From positions 12,355,501 through 12,419,500 of the forward strand of contig CM049400.1 of assembly GCA_026929865.2 (NCBI GenBank): a stretch of DNA of 64,000 nucleotides, in the 5' to 3' direction. Below the pieces are notes generated by a model that did no database searches, was not told the DNA's origin, and saw only the letters and a list, made by a program, of their open reading frames with translations. Source of the stretch: Hyperoplus lanceolatus (taxonomy: Eukaryota; Chordata; Actinopteri; Uranoscopiformes; Ammodytidae). Position numbers and translations under genes: made by a program. This document shows, one piece after another, positions 37,749 to 49,259 of the stretch (the first letter of the stretch is position 1; the number at the start of each line of letters is the position of its first letter).

Positions 37749-38646
37749 ATGGTAACTGATCAATCTAGCAACCAACCAGCTTCCCTGGAAACATGCGGGC
37801 ATACAGGGGCCGGTAAGGATCGGTGTGTTTTGTCCATACTCCCTGTGCAAGTGAAGGCTGCAAAGGGAAATCGTACCATAAAAACATATGCCTTTTTGGA
37901 TCCTGGCAGTTCAGCCACTTTCTGCTCTGAGAATTTAATGCAGAAGCTAAACATCACAGGCAAAAGAATCAACTTCCAGCTGAGCACAATGGGGCAAGTA
38001 GCAGTTGTTCCAGCCTACTCATTGAGTGGCTTGGAGATGGCTGAGTTGAATGGCACTCATTTTCATGCTCTCCCAGAGGTTCTTACACAGAAAAGGATGC
38101 CAGTGACTCCTGATAGTATGGTGACACCTGAAGAATTGACAAAATGGCCATATTTGTCAAAGGTGCACATCCCACCCATACACGCAGATGTCGACCTGTT
38201 GATCGGAACTAATGCCCCCAAGATATTGGAGCCTTGGGAGGTCATTAACAGCTGTGGGAGTGGCCCATATGCAATAAAAACTGTGCTAGGATGGGCTGTT
38301 AACGGTCCACTGAATGAAGAGAGTGATACTTTGGAGGAGGACCTGCCTGCGGCTACGGTAAACAGGATTGCTGTGTGCAAACTCGAAGAAATGCTGATAA
38401 ATCAGTACAATCTGGAATTTAATGAAAGGTCGGTGAAGGAGAATAAAATGTCCAGACAAGACCTCAAGTTTCTGGAGATTATGGAGAATTCAGCAGTACT
38501 TAAGGAGGGAAGGTATTGTTTGAAATTGCCATTCAAGAAAAAGGAGGTTTATCTGCCTAATAACTTCACAGTGGCAAAGCAAAGGATCCAAGGTCTAAAG
38601 AAAAGGTTCCTCCGCAACAAAGTATTTCACCAGGAGTACACAGAGT
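37749..38646 (+). pseudogene. BEL pol, protease and start of reverse transcriptase (interrupted)
   Basis: The frame starts at ATG 37749. It carries the retropepsin-like A17 protease region (FLDPGSSATFCSE as the active-site segment, later LLIGTNAPKI and VLGWAVNGPL), then the linker into reverse transcriptase (LKLPFKKKEVYLPNNFTVAKQR). The active site reads DPG rather than DSG/DTG. The element coding is cut at 38651 by an inserted SINE, and the open frame ends in a TAG at 38763-38765 inside the SINE. No gag-like sequence precedes it. Confidence 0.85.
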
Positions 38647-38923
38647 ACATTTTTTTTAACCTTTATTTATACAGGTATATCCCATTGAGTCCGAAGACTC
38701 TTTTGCAAGGGAGACCTGTTCCCATTTACATGTTACCATTCACACACACATTCATACACCGATAGCAGGCTAACTATCGACATTCACACGAGGCAAGGTG
38801 GGTGAAGTGTCTTGCCCAAGGACACAACAACTATGACACAGGGCAGGGCGGGGATCGAACCTCCAACCCTTTGATCATCGGCCGACCCGCTCTACCAACT
38901 GAGCCACAGTCGCCCCAAAACAT
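38647..38923 (-). mobile_element. tRNA-derived SINE in antisense inside BEL pol
   Basis: Read on the minus strand, 38919 to 38651 starts with a tRNA-like head (A box TGGCTCAGTTGGTAGAG, B box GGTTCGATCCC). A body containing TTGGGCAAGACACTTCACCC follows, then an L2-type tail ATACCTGTATAAATAAAGG ending in an A run. A short duplication, ACAT (38647-38650 and 38920-38923), flanks it. Insert plus duplication is 273 bp, a multiple of three, so it leaves the pol frame unshifted. It is not a functional tRNA gene. Confidence 0.85.
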
Positions 38924-41900
38924 GAACAAACTCATAAGTAAGAACTATGCAGAGCGGGTCTCTCAACAACAGTGGTGTGAGAATGGGAAGTTGGGGTACA
39001 TTCCTCACCATGGTGTACACCATCCAAAGAAAGGGTCCCTTCGTGTGGTGTTCGACTGTGGAGCAACGTATCAGGGGACATCATTGAACAGCGAACTACT
39101 GCAGGGTCCTAACCTCACCAGCTCGCTTCTTGGGGTTCTTGCTCGCTTTAGACAGGAATCAGTGGCATTCATGGGTGACATCCAAGCAATGTTCCACCAG
39201 GTGAAGGTGGCGGAGGAAGAAAGGGATTTTCTTCGCTTTCTCTGGTGGCCAGAAGGAGATGTCACTAAAGACCTTGAGGAATACCGGATGACTGTACATC
39301 TGTTTGGCGCTGTGTCATCTCCCAGCTGTGCAAGTTATGCATTGAGAAAAACTGCTGACAATAACCAGTCTGAGTTTTCATCTGAAGTACTTCAATGTGT
39401 CAAAGAGAATTTCTATGTTGATGACTGTTTGAAGAGCTTAGCCACTGAAGGAGAAGCTATCCAGATGATAAAAGATCTCAACGTTCTTTGTCGTAAAGGG
39501 AATTTTATCTTGGAGAAATGGATCAGTAACAGTTGTGTGGTTTTGCAAACCATCCCAGAGGATCAAAGGGCTAAGGACCTAAAAGATTTGGATCTTGACC
39601 GAGACAATCTTCTACTGGAAAGAGCTTTGGGTTTACAGTGGTGTGTGGAGACGGACTCTTTCAGATTCAGGATGGAGCTCAAACAACAGCCTAAAACCAG
39701 ATGTGGTATGTTGTCTATAACCAGTTCAGTGTACGATCCACTAGGTTTCCTGGCAAATGTCACTTTACTTGCCAAAATGATGCAGCAGGAGCTCTGCCGA
39801 AGAAGGTGTGGCTTGGATGATGCTTTACCACAGGACATTTTGCATCAATGGAAAGGGTGGTTGGAGGATTTGGAGCTGCTGGCTACATTCAATGTGGACA
39901 GGTGTGTCAAGCCAGAGGACTTTGGAGAGGTCAAACAGGCACAACTACATCACTTTGCTGATGCCAGTGAAGGTGGCTATGAGACCGTAACATTCATCAG
40001 AATATTAAACCAGGAAAACCACATTCAGGTCATGTTTTTGCTTGGTATAGCCAGAGTGACACCACTGAAGACTGTAACTATTCCCCGCCTTGAGCTGACA
40101 GCGGCAGCTCTTGCGGTCAGGGTGGACTCATTGCTAAAAAAGGAGTTGAACTTCCAGTTGGAAGACTCGATGTACTGGACTGACAGCACTGCAGTGTTGA
40201 AGTACCTCAACAATGAAGATAGGCGTTTTCACACGTTTGTGGCCAACAAAATCTTAACCATCAGAGAAACATCTGAACCCTCACAGTGGAGACACGTCTC
40301 TTCCAAAGACAATCCAGTTGATGATGCGTCAATGGGATTAAAAGTTGCTGACTTCCTGAGGAGCAGCAGATGGATTGAAGGTCCCATGTTTCTTTGGCAA
40401 CAGGAGGAGGAGTGGCCTAAACCTGTGGTGGAACTCTCGGTGGACTTTAATGATCAGGAGGTCAAAAGGGAGGCAACAGTAAATGCTGTGTGTGATGTTT
40501 CTAGTCCTACAGACCAGCTCATTAATTACTTTTCTGACTGGAGGAAGCTTAAAAGATCAGTTGCCTGGTTCCTCAGGCTCAAGGCCGTGCTGCTTGAGCG
40601 CAGTCAGGGTCAGGGACAAGGAATGCCAAGGAAAAGGGTCACAGCAACATCAACAAGCTGTACTTTGACATTGGATGATCTACTGGGAGCAGAGGTTGCC
40701 ATAGTTCGCTATTGCCAGCAACAGAGATTCATTGAGGAGATTTCTGACCTGTCATCTGCAAAGGCCATAGTGAGTCGACAGAGTCCAATATACAAACTTG
40801 ATCCCATTCTGGAGGACGGACTCTTGAGAGTTGGTGGAAGATTGAGCAAAGGAGCAATGCAAGAGGAAACCAAACATCCACTTATTCTAGCCAAGGATCA
40901 GCACGCTTCCATGCTTATTCTCAGGCATGTACACCAATGTATTGGTCATGGTGGAAGGAGTCACACATTACCTAACGTGAGGAAAAGGTTTTGGATTACT
41001 AAAGCCAATTCAGCCATTAGGAAGATCATTCTGGAATGCATCTTTTGTAGACGCTACAATGGTAGAGCAGTTGAACAAAAGATGGCGGATCTTCCAAAAG
41101 AGAGAATCCTTCCTGATCTACCACCATTTACCAATGCAGGAGGAGATTACTTTGAACCAGTTGTAGTTAAGAGGGGAAGATCTACCTGTAAGAGATATGG
41201 AGTTATATTCACCTGTATGGCAAGTTGGGCAGTTCATCTGGAGGTAGCAGTGTCACTGGAGACGGATGCATGTATAAATGCTTTGCGACTCTTCATCAGC
41301 AGAAAAGGACAGGTGACACACCTAAGGTCAGATAATGGTACTAACTTCATTGGGGCAGAGAGAGAACTGAGGGAGGCTCTTGCTGCATTGACTCAGGAGA
41401 GGATTCACGGAGCTCTGTCACAGGTCGGAATTCATTGGAGTTTTAATCCACCAGCAGGTTCCCACCATGGTGGCGTGTGGGAACGTATGATCCGCCTGGT
41501 GAGAAGAGTTCTCAGTGCTGTTCTACGTCAACAGATACTGGACGATGATGGATTCCACACAGTGCTTTGTGAAGTGGAGGCCATCTTGAACGACCGGCCA
41601 ATTACAAAGCTCTCTGATGACCCCAATGACTTGGAGCCCCTCACGCCCAACCATCTACTCCTCTTGAAAGGTAAACCAGCCTTACCACCTGGAGTGTTCG
41701 AGTCCCATGACCAGTACACAAGAAGACAATGGAGACAAGTGCAGTACCTCTCGGATCTTTTCTGGAAGAGATGGATACGGGAGTACTTGCCCTTACTTCA
41801 AGAGAGCCAAAAGTGGCACCAGAAGAAGAGGAGTTTAACAGCTGGAGACATTGTGGTGATTATGGACTCCTCAGCTCCTCGTAGTTCCTGGCCACTTGGC

Positions 41901-42017
41901 AAGATACTAGAGGTTTTTCCAGATAAACAAGGGCTTGTACGTTCTGTGAAACTGCAGACCAAGTCCAATGTCATTGTAAGACCAGTGACAAAACTGTGTC
42001 TGGTACATGAAATGTAG
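38924..42017 (+). pseudogene. BEL pol, reverse transcriptase, RNase H and integrase
   Basis: This long frame continues in the same phase as the upstream part. It contains RT motif A (FMGDIQAMFHQV near 39165), the catalytic box FYVDDC (near 39411), RNase H (HHFADASEGG near 39950 and YWTDSTAVLKYL near 40175), the integrase zinc finger (HQCIGHGG...CIFCRR) and the integrase core with RSDNGTNF (near 41327) and HHGGVWERM (near 41465), giving an apparent D,D,E set. It ends with a TAG at 42015-42017 just before the polypurine tract. No frameshift was seen. It is called a pseudogene because the SINE brings an in-frame stop and gag is missing. Confidence 0.88.
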
Positions 42018-42111
42018 GAATGTGTTTTTTGCTGAAAGGTAACATTTGCTTCTTCTTTTTTTGATTGTTTGAATTGTTATGTTAGCTGCCACTAACAATT
42101 AGGGGGCGGTG

Positions 42112-42465
42112 TGTAGAAGCCAAATGTTATCTACAAGTTTCCATCTGTTATGCACTGTGTGGCCATTAGGTGGCAGTCTAATCTTGCCCTACAAAGGCAT
42201 GACAGGAACTGATGATTGACAAGTGTTTGACCTGGAAGGGCAAACGGTTTTTGACCGCTATTGTTTTGCATCGCTATGAAGCTGCACTTTGAATGTAAAT
42301 ATTGCACGGTGGAATAAACTTATTGTATGCTACGCAAGAAGAAGTTCGGATGATATTATTTACAACTCAAGAAAGCAAATAGTGAAGAGAAAACAAGCGC
42401 GTCAGCCAGGTGATCTGGGTCGAACCATCTCAGTAGCTTGAAGCATCAGTGTAGCTGCTTTAATA
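42112..42465 (+). repeat. BEL element 3' LTR
   Basis: This is the partner of 37109-37462. Visible differences include AAATG for AAAAG, TTTCCA for GTTCG-type bases, and CAGTGTAGC for CAGCTTAGC. Confidence 0.93.
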
Positions 42466-42470
42466 CCCGC

Positions 42471-43545
42471 TATTTTGACTTGAGTAAGCCAGTCATCTAA
42501 GTGCAATGATATTCTTGTTGTTAACACTTTGTGTCTCTAAGGCGATATAGCAACTGAGAAACAAACACAGGAAAGAGAGGCATGGATTTGTTATTGCACC
42601 CTTGCATGTGTTTCATGCGGATCAACTTCCTTTATGGTGGAGGCAGGTCTATAAAATAACATGTGGGCCTGCAGAGTAAACATTGTCTTGACTCTTCTTC
42701 TTTTGGCAGTCAGCCTGTTGACAGTTTCCATAGTGTCTTTTAAATGATTGAACAAAGTCACGCAATAACTATCTATCATAACTTGCTACCATTCTGCTGT
42801 TGTTACTGCTTACTGCTGGGATTTGTTTTCTGTAGCAAAGGGATCAAATGTTAAAATAATAATAATAATAATTTAAGTTAGAGAAGCTGTTACCGGCAGA
42901 ATAAAATGGACTGATATACAGTAGACAAAACAGTTGTGTAAAAAAAGGGAAAAATAGCCAGGCAGTGTGACAAATGATCCGATCGCAGCACCATGTGTTG
43001 ATCCCTCCCATCCGTACTGGAGACAAAAGATTGTCAAACCCCTCTGATAAAGGTCGAACTGGTGTATGATGTGTAACTTGTCCGGACTTGAAACATGGAT
43101 TCAAATTTGCCACATACTTATTGTGACTTTGTTGTGTTTTCACGACACGCAAACGCTGTGGATGGTGCACCAAAATGAAAGAAGCGACTGCAAACAGGTC
43201 ACAACATGGACAACATCTTCAAAAACACACACAGACGTTGCCACAAGCTTTATTGTTAAGTGGAGACGTAAAATATGCCTTATCACAAAGTTATTTTTGT
43301 TTGTGACACCTTTCCAAAATAAGATCCTGTTGTCCACTTATATATATATTAGTCTAATAGCTACACAAAGTAGGTGCAACCCAACTCAACATCTCTCCTT
43401 CAGATAGGGATCTTTGGGCATTTCCCGACAGTACATTAATTTCTCAGACTTTTTAAAACCTGTTCATCACATCCTCAAAAAGCAATCAGTTTAATTTCCC
43501 TACAATACCAAGGCCACCACCTAACCCAATTCCTGCATAGTTCGC
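42471..43545. other. intergenic, nothing recognised
   Basis: AT-rich sequence with an (AAT)n run near 42853-42871. Open frames are short and unsupported. Confidence 0.5.
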
Positions 43546-43837
43546 TTAAAGGTGCTGTAAGCGGAATGGTTCTTTTAGCTAATTTCCTGTCAGTTACTGC
43601 AGTTAGCAGTCCCCTCACTCGTCCCTATGTCACCACATTAAAGCCACTACGAGTAAGATGGCACGTTGGCGTCCCCTTTGGACAAACGTATAGCGGTAGT
43701 ATTTTTACGACGCCCGCTGTCGCAAAGCTGTTTTCTAGCGCGTGCCAGGCGTGCGAGTGTGAACTGAGAAGGGCGCGTTGAAAGTGTGAGGACTCTTTTC
43801 GGCTCCGAGAGAGTGGTTTTGACACTGCATCAACTAA

Positions 43838-44934
43838 TGCCAGTCCAGGGCTCCAGACTAACCTATTTTACTAGGAGCACTGGCGCCCCTAACTCAGAAT
43901 TTTTAGGGGCGCAAGCAGAACATTTAGGAGCAAACATTAAATAGACCTGCAACGCATCTATTAAAATGTTTCCCAATTTTAACTATATTAGGCCTATTGA
44001 TATTGTATTGCCAGCATGTTTTGGACCACACTGACAACAGATGATACCGTTCATTGTGTTTTCGATTTTGCATCACCATGTGAAATTCTTCAGACATTCC
44101 TTTAGGAAAAGGATTTTTTTTTTGTGCCCATTTTCACCACAACCACCTCTAGGCCTACATCCAAGCCCTCTGATTTGTCCTACTCTATCTCTGCTGACTC
44201 CAGGAAAATAGCCTAGTTATTGGCCCAAAAGTAACTAGTAGGAGCTAGGTGACATTATCAACTAATTTGCATTATAGCCTATGCTATTCTGAAAGAGGCA
44301 AAATGAACAGAAAATGCTGACCAGGTAGTTCACAAATTAACTAGGCCTATTTACATATTTACAAACGCACGTTACACACTTTTTTTGTTGCCATATTACT
44401 ACAAGGTTAGCTTTTTATAGATATGCAGTGGCCTATTGAATGTGGACATATCAAACAATTTTCGTGTTCACAAACGTCCCCTGACACACGGTGCTGTCTG
44501 CTGGCTGCTGCAGGTGGCGGGGGGTTTCTATCAGACTGCCCGTGTGACTGAGTGCTGTCAGCGGTGAGGAGTAGCAGCTCCGTTGCTACTCTGCTCTTGA
44601 GCGCGCGGTTAGAAAATAAATCTAACAGCCTTATCGCTATGGCGGAATGTCGGCAGGTATAGCGGAAAAAGTCACCAGTTGGCAACATGTTAAAGACGTG
44701 ACGACAGCGGGACACTGAGATGAGAGTAGGTTACGTGATCCGCGCTGTTGATCGTTTAACTGATCACTCGCGGACTTCTCTCTCTCTCTCTCAAAGTACT
44801 AATAATAATGATACAAATGTCAGCGAATTTCCCGTTCGCGCGCGTGCCCCTAGTTTTAAAAAGTACTCGCACTGTCTCCAAAAATTGTCGCAAAATGCGA
44901 GCATTTGGTCGCAGTCTAGAGCCCTGTGCCAGTC
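43838..44934. mobile_element. non-autonomous hAT transposon with exact 8-bp TSD
   Basis: The element at 43846-44926 begins CAGGGCTCCAGAC and ends GTCTAGAGCCCTG, terminal inverted repeats of hAT type. It is flanked by an exact 8-bp direct repeat TGCCAGTC (43838-43845 and 44927-44934), the hallmark size for hAT. The 1081-bp interior has no transposase frame. It carries the conserved-looking subterminal GGGGCGCAAGCAGAACATTTAGGAG. Confidence 0.88.
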
Positions 44935-45227
44935 ACTGCCTCACACACCTGATTGCAATGAGTTGATGCAGCAGTGTCACCTAACTACTCTCTCTCACGG
45001 AGCTGAAAGATTGCGTGTCCTCACAGAAAGCGAATGAACGAGAGACGACAGTTAGTATGGATCACGATGAGGTAATGTGTTTGTGTTGTTGATGTAAATA
45101 ATGACTATTTCAGATAATGGTTATCTGATGATGGTGAACGAAAGCAAACTTTGTGTTAGTACCAACCGCTCATTCATTTAGGAGTAAACACTGCAGTCTA
45201 GTTTTGCTCTCGTGAAATTGTATACAC

Positions 45228-45240
45228 GTTGCTTGGCAAC
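45228..45240. promoter_or_regulatory. RFX X-box-like motif
   Basis: GTTGCTTGGCAAC fits the X-box consensus. It is inside the nested MITE, so copies elsewhere in the genome would carry it too. Confidence 0.35.
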
Positions 45241-46105
45241 GCCCTCGTCCCGCCCATAGCCTATATCACTCTCCCTTTTAGCTTTTCTTCATTGCATTTT
45301 AATTTTTTTCTTTGATGGTTCAGCCCCGTTATCAGTCATTATGACGACAAATAACTGTCAAACTAGGCTCCCGCTCCCCTTCCCTCACCTGGAGGGATAG
45401 GCTTCTCAAATCACGTTGCTGCGCCACACTGAAATCTGTGACCAATATGGATATGTGACCATAGAGCCTGCACGAGCAAACCGAAAATCAGACTGGGTGT
45501 GCGACCAGACCAAAAGCAGTAATAAAAACTATTTAAAAACGTCTTTCTTTGCACTGATGGTCTCGTTTGCTGTTTGCACTGATGGTCTCGTTTGCTGTTA
45601 CAGGTAATTTATGATTATCAGAGGAAACATGAGGCTGTTTAAAATATATTTAAATGTTACTCGTAGCCGCTTTAATGCACTCCGGTCTTCAAGCAGCAAG
45701 TTATCTAGCATCATCTCAGATCCAAAAGTGTGATAAAACATGATAAAAACCATCAAAACAGACATTGGGAAGGATTTTTACCTGCTCTGCCATTGTAGGC
45801 GCAAACACATTCACCCATCACACATTCACCCATTCACCCATCTGTTGCTCTGGCGTGCACCGGCAGTGAGACCATGGAGTGTATATACTATACATGAGTG
45901 AGACGCTTTTGGGTTTGTAGCGTTCTCTATTCTGATTGGATAAAAATTTCGGGATACTACAATAAGTTTATTTGCCGATTACATGCAAAGCAGCTGACTG
46001 AGAGATCGGCTTTATGAAACGTGCACATTATGTAAGTGATCACTGTATGAATAAAGCGATTTTACACTTATATTAACATAAATAAACCGCTTACTTCACC
46101 TTTAA

Positions 46106-47462
<1,357 letters not shown>

Positions 47463-47591
47463 AGAGGAGGAAACTGATATTAGCCGGAGGTGGAACTGAC
47501 AATCCAAAGTTGGTACATTGCACCAGGCTAACTGTGAGAAGAGAACACCTCCCAGTGTGTGACAAACACATGGCCTGGGATAGACGACAAC

Positions 47592-49259
47592 ATGATCGGC
47601 ACCAGATTTCTGGAGTTTCTTCTTGTCCTCCTGCCCCTCCACTGTGTCCACAGTGAGGAGGCAGAGCCCAGGTTCAAGGCAGAGGGCAGCGTTATCGAGA
47701 TGGGCTATTGTTTCGGAGTGGATTATATTGTCGTTTATAGAGTTGTTCCAGAGGGAGACCAGCTGCTTGGCAACTCCTCGGCCAGCAGCCCGGCCATTAC
47801 ACCTCCTGCAGACCAGGAGGGACGCATCAGCATCAGCGAGCAGCAGAGCCTGCTCGGGCTGCAGATCAGTAGCCTCACACACATGGACTCAGGGATTTAT
47901 CGGAGGGAATGCTGGCAGGGCCGCACACTGGTCAGCCAGCACACACACCAGCTCTATGTGTGCAACGAGGAGGTGGAATCTGAAGAGATCATTGTGGAGG
48001 AGGGAGATGGAGGTTCTGAGCTTCTGTGCAACAGCACCTCCATTGGTTTGGAGGGAACCTCTGTGCGATGGTACCGTGAAATGTATCCGTTGTACAAGCT
48101 CACACTCTTCCTGGATAGCAGTGTGTCACTGGACCCTCTGGTGGAGGAGCTGGAGGCTGCCATACAGGTCAGAGACAGCGGGGCCTTGCTCTTGCTTAAT
48201 AACAGCATGTTAAATAATAACCAGCACTTTTACTGTCTTGTGATCAAAGGTCAGAATTGTCTCAGTTTCCAAAACATGTACCTACCGGACCACAGTGAAA
48301 CCAGGGAAATTTTTGCCTCACAAGGGGACAGAGTTGTGCTAAGTTGCCCCTCTGATGGTAAAGAACAGCAATGGGAGACACCACTGGGAAGAATCAATAG
48401 TAGCAGCATCGTGAAGCACAATCAAATGTACATATCGCTTGGTGCAAAATCAGAGGACTTTTCATTGGTGATTCCTGCAGTCTCTGACGATCAGACTGGG
48501 GACTATTCGTGCATCTCCTCTTCCCTTGAACATCTGTACACTCTGGTTCTCTGCCCTAAAAAGAAATCCCAAGAAAGATCTGTTTTTGAGGGTGGGGACG
48601 TCATGCTAGATTGTGATGTTGGCAAAGAGTCTTTCCAAGGGTTGCAGTGGCACCGCCGAGAACCATCTGGCAAACCTGAACTTATCCATGACTCCAACGA
48701 TGAGACCGTTCCAATCCCAGAGGATCTGAGAGGCAGAGTGACTCTGTCTGAGAATGGCTCCAAGCTGACCATCTCCTACCTGCAGGTGAAAGATCCAGGG
48801 GTGTACTGGTGTGTTGTTTTAGGGGGCCCGGAGTTCCTGGAGGAGGATGGGGATTACGAAGAAGATTTGAATGCAGAAGATCCTGGGGAATATGAATACA
48901 AGGATGACTGGCAGGACACAACCAGGTGCATTTTTAAACAGGAGAACATTTTGGCCTTAGCCGAGCCAACAGGCACAAGTGATTCAGATCCTGGAAACCG
49001 AAAGCCTGTCACTAGCCCCCCAGCTGAGGAGTCAGGAAGCAATGTTACAGGGTATGCTGTGGGGGCAGTACTGGGTGGGCTGCTGCTGGTTGGGGTAATT
49101 GTAGCAGTAGCAGTGATTCTAAGAAAGAGGGGAAGGGCCTCACAGAAGCACAGCGGAGCAGCCTTTCACTCGGGACTTAACACGCCCAAGGACATCAAAA
49201 TGAATGTGGACACTGGATGTACTGAGAGGTTAACTTCTGGTGTTGAACATAGTACTTAA
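47592..49259 (+). CDS. intronless type I membrane receptor with four Ig-like domains, 555 aa
   Basis: I start it at ATG 47592; the frame upstream is opened only by a GTG. Residues 1-21 are a signal peptide (MIGTRFLEFLLVLLPLHCVHS). Four Ig-like units follow, roughly 22-126, 127-235, 236-330 and 331-412, the last three or four with the typical D-x-G-x-Y-x-C end (DSGIYRREC, DDQTGDYSC, DPGVYWC). An acidic, tyrosine-containing stalk (about 417-442), a Ser/Pro/Thr-rich juxtamembrane segment, a transmembrane helix at 487-510 and a 45-residue tail complete it. The tail has no tyrosine, hence no ITIM or ITAM, and the helix has no charged residue. Several N-glycosylation sequons are present. Ig-superfamily genes normally have one exon per domain, so a continuous 1668-bp frame suggests a retrogene or a secondarily intronless gene. 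I do not recognise a named ortholog; an immune or adhesion role is a guess. Confidence 0.85.
   Translation: MIGTRFLEFLLVLLPLHCVHSEEAEPRFKAEGSVIEMGYCFGVDYIVVYRVVPEGDQLLGNSSASSPAITPPADQEGRISISEQQSLLGLQISSLTHMDSGIYRRECWQGRTLVSQHTHQLYVCNEEVESEEIIVEEGDGGSELLCNSTSIGLEGTSVRWYREMYPLYKLTLFLDSSVSLDPLVEELEAAIQVRDSGALLLLNNSMLNNNQHFYCLVIKGQNCLSFQNMYLPDHSETREIFASQGDRVVLSCPSDGKEQQWETPLGRINSSSIVKHNQMYISLGAKSEDFSLVIPAVSDDQTGDYSCISSSLEHLYTLVLCPKKKSQERSVFEGGDVMLDCDVGKESFQGLQWHRREPSGKPELIHDSNDETVPIPEDLRGRVTLSENGSKLTISYLQVKDPGVYWCVVLGGPEFLEEDGDYEEDLNAEDPGEYEYKDDWQDTTRCIFKQENILALAEPTGTSDSDPGNRKPVTSPPAEESGSNVTGYAVGAVLGGLLLVGVIVAVAVILRKRGRASQKHSGAAFHSGLNTPKDIKMNVDTGCTERLTSGVEHST

Larger units (their letters stand above)
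37104..42470 (+). mobile_element. BEL/Pao LTR retrotransposon, recent insertion, gag missing
   Basis: Two LTRs of equal length (354 bp, 37109-37462 and 42112-42465) begin TGTAGAAGCC and end TTTAATA. They are bracketed by a 5-bp target duplication CCCGC (37104-37108, 42466-42470). By eye the LTRs differ at about nine positions (about 2.5%), so the insertion is fairly young. The internal part runs protease, reverse transcriptase, RNase H, integrase in the BEL order. A purine run (AGGGGGCGGTG) precedes the 3' LTR as the polypurine tract. Only about 290 bp lie between the 5' LTR and the protease frame, so gag is absent and the copy is non-autonomous. A SINE interrupts pol. Confidence 0.93.
43638..45675. 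mobile_element. inner TTAA-flanked inverted-repeat element
   Basis: TTAA (43638-43641) plus AGCCACTACGAGTAAG is matched in reverse by TTACTCGTAGCCGCT plus TTAA (45672-45675). Without the hAT insertion it would be about 950 bp. It carries a 25-bp tandem duplication (TTGCACTGATGGTCTCG units near 45548-45598), an RFX-like X-box at 45228 and a short exon-like segment at 45057-45071. Confidence 0.6.
43546..46105. mobile_element. outer TTAA-flanked inverted-repeat element of a nested set
   Basis: TTAA (43546-43549) is followed by AGGTGCTGTAAGCGG, and the far end is CCGCTTACTTCACCT followed by TTAA (46102-46105). The two termini are inverted repeats with two or three mismatches. A second inverted-repeat element lies inside it (43638-45675), and a hAT element lies inside that. 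No transposase is encoded. Confidence 0.65.

Noticed and set aside
38830-38916. tRNA gene on the minus strand
   Set aside because: It is the head of an inserted SINE in the BEL element; the anticodon arm is not well formed.
47559-47591. upstream start for the Ig receptor
   Set aside because: The codon at 47559 is GTG, and the added residues would bury the signal peptide. ATG 47592 gives a clean signal sequence.
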